A DNA stretch of 64,000 nucleotides from Izhakiella capsodis (GTDB lineage Bacteria > Pseudomonadota > Gammaproteobacteria > Enterobacterales > Enterobacteriaceae): NCBI RefSeq assembly GCF_900115045.1, contig NZ_FOVC01000001.1:372001-436000 (forward strand), in the 5' to 3' direction. Made by a program: the position numbers and the translations under genes. Positions 53,393 to 63,130 of the stretch are shown here, in pieces. Under the pieces are notes generated by a model. That model did no database searches and was not told where the DNA came from. It saw nothing but the letters and a program-made list of their open reading frames with translations. Position 1 is the stretch's first letter; each line of letters begins with the position of its first letter.

Positions 53393-55192
53393 ATGCGTAC
53401 TCTTTATTGCGGACAGCTCAACCTGTCCCACGTAGGCCAGCAGGTAACGCTGTGTGGCTGGGTTAATCGTCGACGCGATCTTGGCAGTCTGATCTTTATT
53501 GATATGCGAGACCGTGAAGGGATTGTTCAGGTGTTTTTCGATCCTGACCGCAAAGAGGCGTTTGATTTAGCTTCCGAGCTGCGCAATGAGTTTTGCATTG
53601 CGCTCACCGGCACGGTGCGCGCGCGTGAAGAAAAGAACCGTAATCCCGATATGGCAACCGGTGGCGTTGAAGTTTTCGCCACCGAGCTGACGATCATTAA
53701 TCGCGCCGAGCCGCTGCCGTTGGATGCCAATCAGACCAATAGTGAGGAAGCGCGGCTGAAATTTCGCTATCTCGATCTGCGTCGCCCGGAAATGGCGCAG
53801 CGGCTACAAATGCGCGCACGTATCACCAGTTTTGTGCGGCGCTTTATGGATGCCAATGGTTTTCTCGACATTGAAACGCCGATGCTGACGAAAGCGACGC
53901 CGGAAGGGGCGCGCGATTATCTGGTGCCCAGCCGGGTGCACAAAGGCAAGTTTTACGCGCTGCCGCAGTCACCTCAGCTATTTAAACAGCTGCTGATGAT
54001 GTCGGGTTTTGATCGCTATTACCAGATTGTTAAATGCTTCCGTGATGAGGATTTGCGTGCTGATCGTCAGCCGGAATTTACGCAAATTGATGTTGAAACT
54101 TCATTTATGACCGCCGAACAAGTGCGTGTCATCATGGAAACGCTGATCCGCGCACTGTGGCAGGAGAGCAAAGGGGTCGATCTGGGGGACTTCCCGATAA
54201 TGACATATGCCGACGCGATTCGCCGCTTCGGTTCAGATAAGCCAGACCTGCGTAATCCGATGGAGCTGGTGGACGTCGCCGATCTGGTCAAAGAGGTTGA
54301 GTTCAAGGTATTCGCCGCGCCAGCCAACGATGCAAAAGGGCGCGTGGCGGCCCTGCGAGTGCCGGGCGGGGCGCAGCTGAGCCGTAAGCAAATCGATGAC
54401 TATGCTAAGTTTATTGAAACCTACGGTGCTAAGGGCCTGGCTTATATTAAAGTGAACGAACGTGCCAGGGGCCTTGACGGTATCAGTAGTCCGGTGGCTA
54501 AGTTCCTTAATGCAGAGATTATTGAGGCGATCCTGATGCGCACGGCTGCACAAGATGACGACCTGCTCTTCTTCGGTGCTGATAAAGCTAACGTCGTTGC
54601 GGATGCGCTCGGTGCTTTACGTCTGAAGCTGGGACGCGATCTGCAGTTGACTGATACCAATGCCTGGGCGCCACTGTGGGTGATTGATTTCCCAATGTTC
54701 GAAAGCGATGACCAAGGCGGACTGGCAGCCATGCACCATCCGTTCACCGCACCGCGTGATATGTCCCCGGAAGCGCTGCGTCAGGACCCGGAATCGGCGG
54801 TGGCAAATGCCTACGATATGGTGATTAACGGGTATGAGGTGGGGGGCGGTTCGGTACGTATCCATAACGGTAAAATGCAGCAGACGGTATTCAGCCTTCT
54901 CGGCATTGAAGAAAAAGAGCAGCAGGAGAAGTTCGGCTTCCTGCTGGACGCGCTGAAGTTCGGTACGCCTCCGCATGCAGGCCTGGCTTTCGGCCTTGAC
55001 CGACTGGTTATGCTGTTAACCGGAACCGATAATATTCGGGACGTTATCGCTTTTCCTAAAACTACCGCGGCGGCCTGCCTGATGACCGAAGCGCCAAGTT
55101 TTGCCAATGAAGATGCACTGGCAGACTTAGGGGTTCAGGTTATGGAAAAATACAAAGCGGAAAATCGGCAATCCGGCGCTGGCAAAGCGTAA
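53393..55192 (+). CDS. aspS: Aspartyl-tRNA synthetase
   Basis: Charges tRNA-Asp. A class IIb synthetase of 599 residues: an N-terminal OB fold (RTLYCGQLNLSHVGQQVTLCGWVNRRRDLG), motif 1 near FLDIETPMLTKATPEGARDYLVPSR, motif 2 near CFRDEDLRADRQPEFTQID, a GAD insertion and motif 3 GLAFGLDRLVMLL. The ATG at 53393 with AAGGATATCCTC is preferred; the open frame extends 66 codons upstream without conservation. Confidence 0.97.
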   Translation: MRTLYCGQLNLSHVGQQVTLCGWVNRRRDLGSLIFIDMRDREGIVQVFFDPDRKEAFDLASELRNEFCIALTGTVRAREEKNRNPDMATGGVEVFATELTIINRAEPLPLDANQTNSEEARLKFRYLDLRRPEMAQRLQMRARITSFVRRFMDANGFLDIETPMLTKATPEGARDYLVPSRVHKGKFYALPQSPQLFKQLLMMSGFDRYYQIVKCFRDEDLRADRQPEFTQIDVETSFMTAEQVRVIMETLIRALWQESKGVDLGDFPIMTYADAIRRFGSDKPDLRNPMELVDVADLVKEVEFKVFAAPANDAKGRVAALRVPGGAQLSRKQIDDYAKFIETYGAKGLAYIKVNERARGLDGISSPVAKFLNAEIIEAILMRTAAQDDDLLFFGADKANVVADALGALRLKLGRDLQLTDTNAWAPLWVIDFPMFESDDQGGLAAMHHPFTAPRDMSPEALRQDPESAVANAYDMVINGYEVGGGSVRIHNGKMQQTVFSLLGIEEKEQQEKFGFLLDALKFGTPPHAGLAFGLDRLVMLLTGTDNIRDVIAFPKTTAAACLMTEAPSFANEDALADLGVQVMEKYKAENRQSGAGKA

Positions 55193-55627
55193 TTGATCTC
55201 TTTCAAGCAGCCGGTTTCGGTGCTGGTGGTTATCGGTGCGGCAGAGACCGGAAGGGTGCTCATGCTACAACGGCGTGATGATGCCAGTTTCTGGCAGTCG
55301 GTAACGGGCAGCCTTGAGGCAAACGAACAGCCGGTGCAGGCAGCCGTTCGTGAAGTATTTGAGGAGCTGGCAATTGATATTCTGCGCGAAGGGTTGCAGC
55401 TTGATGATCTGCAACACAGCATTGAGTTCGAAATCTTTGCACAGTTTCGTCATCGCTACGCGCCTGATGTTACGCACAACCGTGAGCACTGGTTTCGCCT
55501 GATCCTGCCGCATGAGCGGCAGGTCATTCTGAGTGAACATCTGGCGGCGCGATGGCTGGATAAAACAGCCGCCGCGGCGCTGACAAAATCCTGGAGTAAT
55601 CGCCAGGCTATTGAAGCATTTATTTAA
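55193..55627 (+). CDS. nudB: Dihydroneopterin triphosphate diphosphatase
   Basis: Cuts pyrophosphate from dihydroneopterin triphosphate in folate synthesis. The Nudix box is visible: GSLEANEQPVQAAVREVFEEL. The 144 residues start with TTG directly after the aspS stop (TAATTG), which gives MISFKQPVSVLVV, in line with E. coli MKDKVYKRPVSILVV. The TTG start and zero spacing suggest translation coupled to aspS. The ending KSWSNRQAIEAF matches E. coli. Confidence 0.92.
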   Translation: MISFKQPVSVLVVIGAAETGRVLMLQRRDDASFWQSVTGSLEANEQPVQAAVREVFEELAIDILREGLQLDDLQHSIEFEIFAQFRHRYAPDVTHNREHWFRLILPHERQVILSEHLAARWLDKTAAAALTKSWSNRQAIEAFI

Positions 55628-55673
55628 TAGAGTGGCGTAATTTAGCCTTTGTATCCTATAGAGAGATATCCCG

Positions 55674-56417
55674 ATGGCCGGACATAGTAAATGGGCGAAC
55701 ACCAAACACCGCAAAGCAGCGCAGGATGCTAAGCGCGGTAAAATCTTCACCAAAGTTATTCGCGAGCTGGTTACCGCAGCAAAACTCGGCGGTGGCGATC
55801 CGGGATCTAACCCGCGTCTGCGAGCAGCAATGGATAAAGCCCTGGCTAATAATATGACCCGTGACACGATGGATCGCGCTATTGCGCGCGGTGTGGGCGG
55901 CGATGATAACAGCAACATGGAAACCATCATTTATGAGGGATACGGTCCGGGCGGTTCAGCCATTATGGTGGAGTGCCTGAGCGACAACCGTAATCGTACC
56001 GTTGGCGAGGTGCGCCATGCATTCAGCAAAACGGGCGGTAACCTTGGTACAGATGGCTCCGTTGCCTACTTGTTCAGTAAAAAAGGTGTGATCTCCTTTG
56101 CGCCCGGTCTGGAAGAGGATGCGGTAATGGATGCCGCGCTGGACGCGGGTGCTGAAGATGTCATCAGCTACGACGACGGCGCGATCGACGTATTCACTGC
56201 CTGGGAGGCGTTAGGGCAGATAAAAGATGTTCTCGAGGCGGCTGGCCTTAAAGCCGACAGTGCGGAGGTCTCTATGATCCCGTCGACGAAAGCAGAAATG
56301 GACGCCGAAACGGCCCCCCGGCTGCTACGTTTGATTGATATGCTGGAAGACTGCGACGACGTGCAGGAGGTCTATCATAATGGCGAGATCTCAGATGAAA
56401 TAGCTGAAACCCTTTAG
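55674..56417 (+). CDS. yebC: YebC/PmpR family transcriptional regulator
   Basis: A cytoplasmic protein of 247 residues (MAGHSKWANTKHRKAAQDAKRGKIFTK) of the widely kept YebC/TACO1 family, linked to DNA binding and to help at proline-rich translation stalls. AGAGAG precedes the ATG. It lies in aspS-nudB-yebC-ruvC, the E. coli order. Confidence 0.96.
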   Translation: MAGHSKWANTKHRKAAQDAKRGKIFTKVIRELVTAAKLGGGDPGSNPRLRAAMDKALANNMTRDTMDRAIARGVGGDDNSNMETIIYEGYGPGGSAIMVECLSDNRNRTVGEVRHAFSKTGGNLGTDGSVAYLFSKKGVISFAPGLEEDAVMDAALDAGAEDVISYDDGAIDVFTAWEALGQIKDVLEAAGLKADSAEVSMIPSTKAEMDAETAPRLLRLIDMLEDCDDVQEVYHNGEISDEIAETL

Positions 56418-56454
56418 GGGTCATGGCTAAGCTGCGGGCGGCAGGAGACGCGAA

Positions 56455-56979
56455 ATGGCGATTATTTTGGGGATTGACCCCGGCTCGCGGGTGACTGGCT
56501 ACGGCGTCATCCACCAGGTGGGCAGACAGTTGACCTATTTGGGCAGCGGTTGCATTCGCACTCAGGTGACTGATTTTCCCACCCGCCTGAAGCTAATCTA
56601 CGCCGGGATCAGTGAAATTATCACCCAGTTCAACCCGGACTTTTTCGCCGTAGAACAGGTTTTTATGGCAAAAAATGCCGATTCAGCGTTGAAGCTGGGA
56701 CAGGCGCGCGGCGCGGCGATTGTCGCTGCGGTAAACGCTGATTTAGCGGTGTTTGAATACGCCGCGCGTCAGGTCAAACAAACGGTGGTCGGCATCGGCA
56801 GCGCCGAAAAGAGCCAGGTTCAGCACATGGTGCGTACATTGCTGAAGCTGCCCGCTAACCCTCAGGCAGACGCGGCTGACGCGCTGGCTATCGCAATCAC
56901 ACATTGCCACGTTAGTCAGAACGTCAACCGGCTGAGTGAAACGCGACTTAATCTTGCGCGAGGGCGGTTGCGCTCCTGA
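56455..56979 (+). CDS. ruvC: Holliday-junction resolvase RuvC
   Basis: Cuts Holliday junctions symmetrically. The 174 residues show the acidic site: Asp7 (LGIDPGSR), the Glu of FAVEQVF and the pair in QADAADALAIAITH. A hairpin that is also the LexA box of ruvAB follows the stop. Confidence 0.97.
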   Translation: MAIILGIDPGSRVTGYGVIHQVGRQLTYLGSGCIRTQVTDFPTRLKLIYAGISEIITQFNPDFFAVEQVFMAKNADSALKLGQARGAAIVAAVNADLAVFEYAARQVKQTVVGIGSAEKSQVQHMVRTLLKLPANPQADAADALAIAITHCHVSQNVNRLSETRLNLARGRLRS

Positions 56980-56984
56980 TGACA

Positions 56985-57004
56985 GGCTGGATATTCATCC
57001 AGCC
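56985..57004. promoter_or_regulatory. LexA (SOS) box of ruvAB
   Basis: GGCTGGATATTCATCCAGCC is a 20 bp palindrome of the CTGG-N8-CCAG kind, close to the E. coli ruvAB operator as I remember it. The same stem is followed by six T, so it may also end ruvC transcripts. SOS induction of ruvAB is expected from this. Confidence 0.85.
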
Positions 57005-57054
57005 TTTTTTATGTTATAACCAATCCACTTCTTCATTAGCACAAGGTAAACACG

Positions 57055-57672
57055 GTGATCGGTCGTCTTAGAGGCATTGTTCTGGAAAAACAGCCACCGC
57101 AGGTTTTGCTGGAAGCCAATGGCGTAGGCTATGAAGTACATATGCCGATGACCTGTTTTTACGCGCTACCAGCGCTGGATCATGAAGCGGTTATTTTTAC
57201 CCACCTGGTGGTGCGCGAAGATGCTCAGCTGCTGTTTGGTTTTAACAGCAAACCGGAACGGGCACTGTTTCGCGAGTTAATTAAGGTTAACGGTGTGGGG
57301 CCAAAACTTGCCCTGGCGATCCTCTCAGGCATGTCCGCACAGCAGTTCGTCACCGCCGTTGAGCGCGAAGAAGTCGCGTCGCTGGTGAAGATCCCAGGTG
57401 TCGGCAAAAAAACCGCCGAACGTCTGGTGGTGGAAATGAAAGATCGGTTTAAAGGTATGCATGCCGACCTGTTTGCCCCGGATGCTGCATTCTCTCTGAT
57501 CAGCGAATCCCCGGCGGCGACGGCAAGCAATGATGCTGAATCTGAAGCCGTTGCGGCGTTGGTGGCGTTGGGGTATAAACCGCAGGAAGCCAGTCGGATG
57601 GTGAGTAAAGTAGGGCGGCCGGATGCCGATTGTGAAACGCTGATCCGCGAAGCGCTACGCGCGGCCATCTGA
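57055..57672 (+). CDS. ruvA: Holliday-junction branch-migration protein RuvA
   Basis: A tetramer that holds the four-way junction for RuvB. The 205 residues show the N-terminal OB fold (IGRLRGIVLEKQPPQVLLEANGVGYEV), two HhH motifs (LIKVNGVGPKLALAIL and LVKIPGVGKKTAERL) and the C-terminal RuvB-binding domain. GTG start; ruvB follows eight bases later. Confidence 0.97.
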   Translation: MIGRLRGIVLEKQPPQVLLEANGVGYEVHMPMTCFYALPALDHEAVIFTHLVVREDAQLLFGFNSKPERALFRELIKVNGVGPKLALAILSGMSAQQFVTAVEREEVASLVKIPGVGKKTAERLVVEMKDRFKGMHADLFAPDAAFSLISESPAATASNDAESEAVAALVALGYKPQEASRMVSKVGRPDADCETLIREALRAAI

Positions 57673-57679
57673 GGTAAGC

Positions 57680-58684
57680 ATGATTGAAGCCGATCGCCTG
57701 GTTGCACCGGGCACCGTGAGTGACGAGGAGATAGTTGACAGGGCTATTCGCCCTAAGCGGCTGGAGGAGTATGTCGGTCAGCCCGTGGTACGCGAACAAA
57801 TGGAGATTTTCATTAAAGCAGCCAAAATGCGCGGTGATGCGCTGGACCATCTGCTGATCTTCGGGCCGCCAGGCCTGGGCAAAACGACCCTGGCAAACAT
57901 CGTGGCTAACGAAATGGGCGTAAATCTGCGTACCACGTCTGGCCCGGTGCTGGAAAAAGCCGGCGATCTGGCGGCGATGCTGACCAATCTTGAACCGCAC
58001 GATGTGCTGTTTATTGACGAAATTCACCGTCTTTCACCGGTAGTCGAAGAAGTGCTGTATCCAGCGATGGAAGATTACCAGCTGGATATTATGATTGGTG
58101 AGGGCCCGGCTGCCCGCTCTATCAAACTGGACCTCCCCCCTTTTACACTGATCGGTGCTACCACGCGTGCGGGTTCTTTGACTTCGCCGCTGCGCGATCG
58201 TTTCGGCATTGTACAGCGTCTCGAATTTTATCAGGTGCCTGATCTGCAACATATCGTATCCCGCAGCGCCAGCTGTCTCGGTCTGGCCCTCTCATCTGAA
58301 GGCGCGCTGGAAGTGGCGCGCCGGGCGCGCGGTACTCCGCGGATCGCCAATCGCTTGCTGCGCCGCGTGCGCGACTTCGCTGAAGTGCGTGCCGATGGCG
58401 AACTGAGCGGCGAAGTGGCGGCAAAGGCACTGGATATGCTTAACGTTGACACTGAAGGCTTTGACTACATGGATCGCAAATTGCTGCTGGCGATTATCGA
58501 TAAGTTTACCGGTGGCCCGGTCGGGCTGGATAACCTGGCGGCGGCTATCGGCGAAGAGCGTGAAACTATTGAGGACGTGCTGGAGCCCTACCTTATTCAA
58601 CAGGGGTTCATCCAGCGTACTCCGCGTGGACGAATGGCGACCCAACACGCATACCGTCATTTCGGTATTACCCGCGGAGCTTAG
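57680..58684 (+). CDS. ruvB: Holliday-junction branch-migration ATPase RuvB
   Basis: A hexameric AAA+ motor. Walker A is GPPGLGKTTLA, Walker B LFIDEIHRL, sensor and arginine-finger regions GATTRAGSLTSPLRDRFG. 334 residues, usual length. Ends the SOS-controlled ruvAB operon. Confidence 0.98.
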   Translation: MIEADRLVAPGTVSDEEIVDRAIRPKRLEEYVGQPVVREQMEIFIKAAKMRGDALDHLLIFGPPGLGKTTLANIVANEMGVNLRTTSGPVLEKAGDLAAMLTNLEPHDVLFIDEIHRLSPVVEEVLYPAMEDYQLDIMIGEGPAARSIKLDLPPFTLIGATTRAGSLTSPLRDRFGIVQRLEFYQVPDLQHIVSRSASCLGLALSSEGALEVARRARGTPRIANRLLRRVRDFAEVRADGELSGEVAAKALDMLNVDTEGFDYMDRKLLLAIIDKFTGGPVGLDNLAAAIGEERETIEDVLEPYLIQQGFIQRTPRGRMATQHAYRHFGITRGA

Positions 58685-58883
58685 TCGGCATATAGTCTAA
58701 GGCAGTGCTGCTGCTGCATCAGACGCGACGAATTTCATCTGTAGTTACTCCTCGGTAAATCCGCGATTTCACAGTCTGAAGAGGTTAAAACGTCAGGCTG
58801 AAGCGTAAATCCTTAGCCTGCTGATAATCTTTTCTTGCCTGCGACCTCATTTTCTCCGAGCCTAAGAGAAAAAGGAGTCCTGC

Positions 58884-59825
58884 ATGGATATTATTTATTA
58901 TCACCCTTCCTTTAACCCGGAAGTCTGGCTCAGTGGCATGAGAAAACGGCTGCCATCGACTCACGTGCGATTATGGCAGCCAGGGGACGATGGTCCGGCT
59001 GACTACGCGCTGGTGCGCCAACCGCCGGTCGAAATGCTGCAAGGGCGAAACGATTTAAAGGCGCTGTTCGCTATTGGCGCGGGCGTTGATGACGTTCTCG
59101 ATCAGCTCAAACTGCACCCTGACATGCTGGCGCCACAGATTCCGCTGTTCCGCCTCAAAGATACCGGCATGGCTTTGCAGATGCAGGAATATGCGCTTTA
59201 TCACGTACTGGGCTGGTTCCGGCGCTTTCCGGAGTATCAGCAGCAAAAGCAGCAGCACTACTGGCATCCTCTTAAACCGCGTCGTCACAGCGAATTTTCC
59301 ATTGGGATCATGGGGGCCGGGGTGCTGGGTAAAAGCGTGGCGGAGTGCCTGCGACCTTTTGGCTTTCCGTTGCGTTGCTGGAGCCGGACAGCTAAGCAGC
59401 TGGACGGCGTGACCAGTTTTTACGGTGATGATCAGCGGCAGGCTTTCCTCAGTGGCAGCCAGGTACTGATAAATCTGCTGCCCAGTACGCCGCAGACGGT
59501 GGGGATAATTAATCGCGCGTTGATGCGCCAGCTGCCGCACGGCGCTTTTATTCTTAATCTTGCCCGCGGTGCCCATCTGATCGAAGGGGACCTGCTGGCT
59601 GCGCTGGACGATGGCGAAATTGGCGGCGCGGCGCTTGATGTTTTTGCCACGGAACCGCTGAGCACGGAGCACCCATTCTGGCGTCATCCGGCAGTGGCGA
59701 TCACGCCGCATAACGCGGCGGTCACCCTGCCAGAAGCGGCGATGGACGACATAGCCAGCGCCATTCTTAAACTCGAAGCCGGTGAGATCCCGCCAGGCAG
59801 GGTAGATCGTCAACTCGGCTATTAA
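58884..59825 (+). CDS. ghrA: Glyoxylate/hydroxypyruvate reductase A
   Basis: A D-2-hydroxyacid dehydrogenase that reduces glyoxylate and hydroxypyruvate with NADPH. The 313 residues have the nucleotide motif IGIMGAGVLGKSVAECL, LNLARGAHLIEGDLLAAL with the catalytic Arg, and the acid/base His of HPAVAITPHNAA. The ATG at 58884 follows AAAGGAG. It starts the conserved ghrA-ycdX-ycdY group. Confidence 0.95.
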   Translation: MDIIYYHPSFNPEVWLSGMRKRLPSTHVRLWQPGDDGPADYALVRQPPVEMLQGRNDLKALFAIGAGVDDVLDQLKLHPDMLAPQIPLFRLKDTGMALQMQEYALYHVLGWFRRFPEYQQQKQQHYWHPLKPRRHSEFSIGIMGAGVLGKSVAECLRPFGFPLRCWSRTAKQLDGVTSFYGDDQRQAFLSGSQVLINLLPSTPQTVGIINRALMRQLPHGAFILNLARGAHLIEGDLLAALDDGEIGGAALDVFATEPLSTEHPFWRHPAVAITPHNAAVTLPEAAMDDIASAILKLEAGEIPPGRVDRQLGY

Positions 59826-59880
59826 TCCTGGCTCAGGCAGGGTGCCTGGAGTAACTTACCGATTATTAAGGAGAGATCAG

Positions 59881-60648
59881 ATGAAGTATCCGGTTGATTT
59901 ACATATGCACACCCTTGCCAGCACCCATGCCTACAGTACCCTGCGGGACTATGTTTTACAGGCCAGACAGGTGGGTATCAGGCTGCTGGCGATCACCGAT
60001 CACGGCCCCGATATGGCCGATGCGCCGCATTACTGGCATTTTGTCAATATGCGCATCTGGCCACGGCTGGTGGATGGCGTAGGTATCCTGCGTGGTATTG
60101 AAGCGAATATTAAAAATATCCACGGTGAAATTGATTGTAGTGGACCAATGATGGACTCAGTCGATATGATTATCGCTGGCTTCCACGAGCCGGTGCTGCT
60201 GCCGCAGGATAAAGTGACGAACACCGCCGCGATGATAGCCGCAATGGCCAGCGGTAAGGTACATATTATCAGCCATCCCGGTAACCCGCGTTACCCGGTA
60301 GATATCCCGGCGATTGCCCGGGCGGCCGCGCAATATGATGTCGCACTGGAGTTAAATAATTCCTCATTTACCACCTCACGTGCCGGCAGTGAGCCGAACT
60401 GTCGGGCGATAGTTGCCGCAGTAAAACAGGCCGGTGGATGGCTGGCCCTTGGCTCTGATTCGCATACCGCGTTCACCCTCGGTAATTTTGAACACTGTAT
60501 TCGTATTATGAATGAAGTGGATTTTCCGCAGGAACGCGTGTTAAATGCTTCACCGCAGCGCCTGCTGTCGTTTCTCGCGCAGCGTACCGGTAAAACTATC
60601 CCTGAATTTGCTCAATTATTCTCCCAACGGAAACCGATCGATGAATGA
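59881..60648 (+). CDS. ycdX: PHP-domain phosphatase YcdX
   Basis: A zinc-dependent PHP phosphoesterase-like protein of 255 residues, linked in E. coli to swarming. The metal ligands are clear: DLHMHTLAS at the start, ITDHGPDM, GIEANIKN, HIISHPGNPR and GSDSHTAF. The ATG at 59881 follows AAGGAGAGATCAG. It overlaps ycdY by eight bases. Confidence 0.94.
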   Translation: MKYPVDLHMHTLASTHAYSTLRDYVLQARQVGIRLLAITDHGPDMADAPHYWHFVNMRIWPRLVDGVGILRGIEANIKNIHGEIDCSGPMMDSVDMIIAGFHEPVLLPQDKVTNTAAMIAAMASGKVHIISHPGNPRYPVDIPAIARAAAQYDVALELNNSSFTTSRAGSEPNCRAIVAAVKQAGGWLALGSDSHTAFTLGNFEHCIRIMNEVDFPQERVLNASPQRLLSFLAQRTGKTIPEFAQLFSQRKPIDE

Positions 60649-61198
60649 ATTTTCCATCATTTGCCGCGTTCTCGGCTCGCTATTTAACCGCCAGCCGCAG
60701 GACCCGCTGCTGGTGCCGCTGTTCACCCTGTTGCAGGATGGAAAGCTTAAGCAAAGCTGGCCACTGGAGCAGGATGATTTACTGACGCGTTTGCAGCAGA
60801 GTAGCGATCCGCAGGCGCTGGCGACCGATTATAACGCGCTGTTTGTCGGTGAGGATTGTCGCGTTTCACCCTATGGTTCGCACTGGGAAAACGGCCCACA
60901 GGAGGCCAAGGTTCGTCAGTTTTTACAAGCGCAGGGTATGCCGCTAAGTGAGGCACCTGCCGATCACATCGGGCAGATATTGCTGGCATCATCCTGGTTA
61001 GAAGATCAGGGGGAGTCCGTCTCTGTTGACGCTCAGAAAGCGCTGTTCGATGACTACCTGATGCCCTGGTGTGGGGTGTTTCTCGGCAAGATGGAGGCGC
61101 ATGCCACTGCGCTGTTTTATCGCACGCTGGCCGCACTAACCCGTGATGCTATTCAAGCGATGCGGGAAGAATTAGAAGAGCAGGACGACGACGCCTAG
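60641..61198 (+). CDS. ycdY: TorD/DmsD-family chaperone YcdY
   Basis: A helical redox-enzyme-maturation chaperone of 185 residues; in E. coli it supports YcdX. The family pattern DYNALFVGEDCRVSPYGSHWE and the later LMPWCGVFLGKMEAHA are plain. The ATG at 60641 lies inside the last codons of ycdX, so the two are translated together. An upstream opening at 60545 is not needed. Confidence 0.93.
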   Translation: MNEFSIICRVLGSLFNRQPQDPLLVPLFTLLQDGKLKQSWPLEQDDLLTRLQQSSDPQALATDYNALFVGEDCRVSPYGSHWENGPQEAKVRQFLQAQGMPLSEAPADHIGQILLASSWLEDQGESVSVDAQKALFDDYLMPWCGVFLGKMEAHATALFYRTLAALTRDAIQAMREELEEQDDDA

Positions 61199-61237
61199 TC
61201 GCGGTGCGCCACCACACTGAGTGGTGGCGAAAGCGAT

Positions 61238-62923
61238 TTATTCTCTTTTCTCCGCCGTCGCCGGGATATCTGCGACGTTATTGCAGGTTGCGCCTTGCGG
61301 ACACCAGCTGTCCATCAGCTTCAGGGTCACGCCATTCGTCCAGCCAAAGCCATCCTGTAACGGATATTCACCGCCGCCACCACCGCCCATATTTTTACCT
61401 TCCACTGCGTACTTCTCAACCAGCTTGTGATCCTTATCGTAGGTTTTCTGCACGTTATTGAGAAAGCGCATGCCAATTTCGCGTGCCAGCGTTTGTTTAC
61501 CGTAATGATTCAGCCCCTCGACCGCGACCCATTGCAGCGGTGCCCAGCCGTTCGGTGCATCCCATTGCTGACCATTATTTACGGTAGTGGTGACCAGACC
61601 GCCGGGTTTGACGAGCTGATTTTGTACCGCTGTTGCCGTAAGGTCAGCCTGTGATTGACTGGCTATCTGCATATAAAGTGGAAAAAGGGTGGCCGCAGTG
61701 AGTTGCGAACGAAGCGTTTTTTTCTGCCAGTCATAGTCAGCGTACCAACCCTGTTTTTTATCCCACAAAACGCGGTTTATTGCCTGCTGGCGGTTTTTAG
61801 CCAGCTCAGCAAAATGGCTGCTGGCGGCAGCATCATTGTTTAGCTTGCTGGCTTTTGCCAGCGTCACTTCAAGATGATAGAGCAATGCGTTGAGATCCAC
61901 CGGCAGGATCGCTGTGGTACGTATTGAGGCAAGATCATTGGGGTTATCAAACCATCGCGAGCTGAAGTCCCAGCCAGAGGCGGCACCTGCGCGGAGATCG
62001 CGCCACACCTGCTGCTTTTCTCTCGATGGCGCTTTCTGCGCGGTTTGCACGTCGTCCAGCCAGGACTCGGTACGCGGAGCGTCTCTGTCATCCCAGTAGC
62101 GATTCAGAACAGTGCCGTCACTTAGCTTAACGACCCGTAAATCGGCATCGTTGAGGTTAAGCTTCTCGGCACCGGCCATCCAGTAGCCATATTCCTTTTG
62201 TAACTGAGGCAGATAGTTGCGGTATACGGCGTCGCCATCATGACTCGCCAGCAAATCAACCATCATGCTGAAAAAAGGGGGCTGCGAGCGGCTGAGATAA
62301 TAGGTGCGATTGCCGTTAGGAATATGGCCGTAGCGATCCAGCTGCGAGGCAAAATTATCAACCATGTTCCGCACGGTGTTCCAGTGCCCGCTCTCAGCCA
62401 GGCCAAGCATGGTGAAATAGCTGTCCCAGTAGTAAACCTCGCGAAAGCGGCCGCCAGGCACCGCATAAGGTTTTGGCAGCGACAGCAAAGAGTCCCAACG
62501 CGCCACCTTTTCTGAATGGCGGATTAATACCGGCCAAAGGCCATTGATGTGGGCGCGCAGGCTCTGCCCGACCGGCGGAACATATTTGGAACCGCTCCCG
62601 GGTAGGGAAAAATTAAGCGCAATAAAATGTCTTAAATCAAAGTTGCGTTGACGCTTTTGCATCTGCCAGTCAGCAATAATCGTATTGGGATCAAACTTTG
62701 GGATGGCGTCCGCGAAGGTTTTCTGGTCGGGAAAAACTTTTGCTGATTGCACGGCGATATAAAGCGGACCGAAACGTATATCAGGTGGCTGATTATTTTC
62801 GCCGAGTGAGCGCTGCAAGCCGTCGGCCTGCACGGGGAGGTTAACGCTAATCAGTAATCCCGAAAGCATCCAGGGCAATATATTTGCTGATTTGCTACGG
62901 CGGTAACCGACAGATTTTTGCAT
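61238..62923 (-). CDS. treA: Periplasmic trehalase TreA
   Basis: Splits trehalose to two glucose units in the periplasm. A GH37 enzyme of 561 residues; a signal peptide (WMLSGLLISVNLPVQA) comes first. The two GH37 signatures are visible: PGGRFREVYYWDSYFTMLGL and QWDAPNGWAPLQW. The Gly-rich GGGGGGEYPLQDGFGWTNGV is also typical. The ATG at 62923 follows AAGGAGAAAGACGA. It completes the set of trehalose genes in the window. Confidence 0.96.
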   Translation of the reverse strand: MQKSVGYRRSKSANILPWMLSGLLISVNLPVQADGLQRSLGENNQPPDIRFGPLYIAVQSAKVFPDQKTFADAIPKFDPNTIIADWQMQKRQRNFDLRHFIALNFSLPGSGSKYVPPVGQSLRAHINGLWPVLIRHSEKVARWDSLLSLPKPYAVPGGRFREVYYWDSYFTMLGLAESGHWNTVRNMVDNFASQLDRYGHIPNGNRTYYLSRSQPPFFSMMVDLLASHDGDAVYRNYLPQLQKEYGYWMAGAEKLNLNDADLRVVKLSDGTVLNRYWDDRDAPRTESWLDDVQTAQKAPSREKQQVWRDLRAGAASGWDFSSRWFDNPNDLASIRTTAILPVDLNALLYHLEVTLAKASKLNNDAAASSHFAELAKNRQQAINRVLWDKKQGWYADYDWQKKTLRSQLTAATLFPLYMQIASQSQADLTATAVQNQLVKPGGLVTTTVNNGQQWDAPNGWAPLQWVAVEGLNHYGKQTLAREIGMRFLNNVQKTYDKDHKLVEKYAVEGKNMGGGGGGEYPLQDGFGWTNGVTLKLMDSWCPQGATCNNVADIPATAEKRE

Positions 62924-63130
62924 TCGTCTTTCTCCTTGTCTGGTCGCACTTAGCAATAACTGGCTAAGCCTCAAACGACTTTAGACGAAGCTGGCAAATT
63001 TTCCCGTTTTTTGGTGATAGACCGTGAGAACAATGATGGTCTGCGCGCATTTTTCAGCTTTCTGCCATATCGGCCGCAGAGGGCGAATAATAGGGTGCAT
63101 GCACGCTTTATCAGCGCTACGGCCCAGGAA

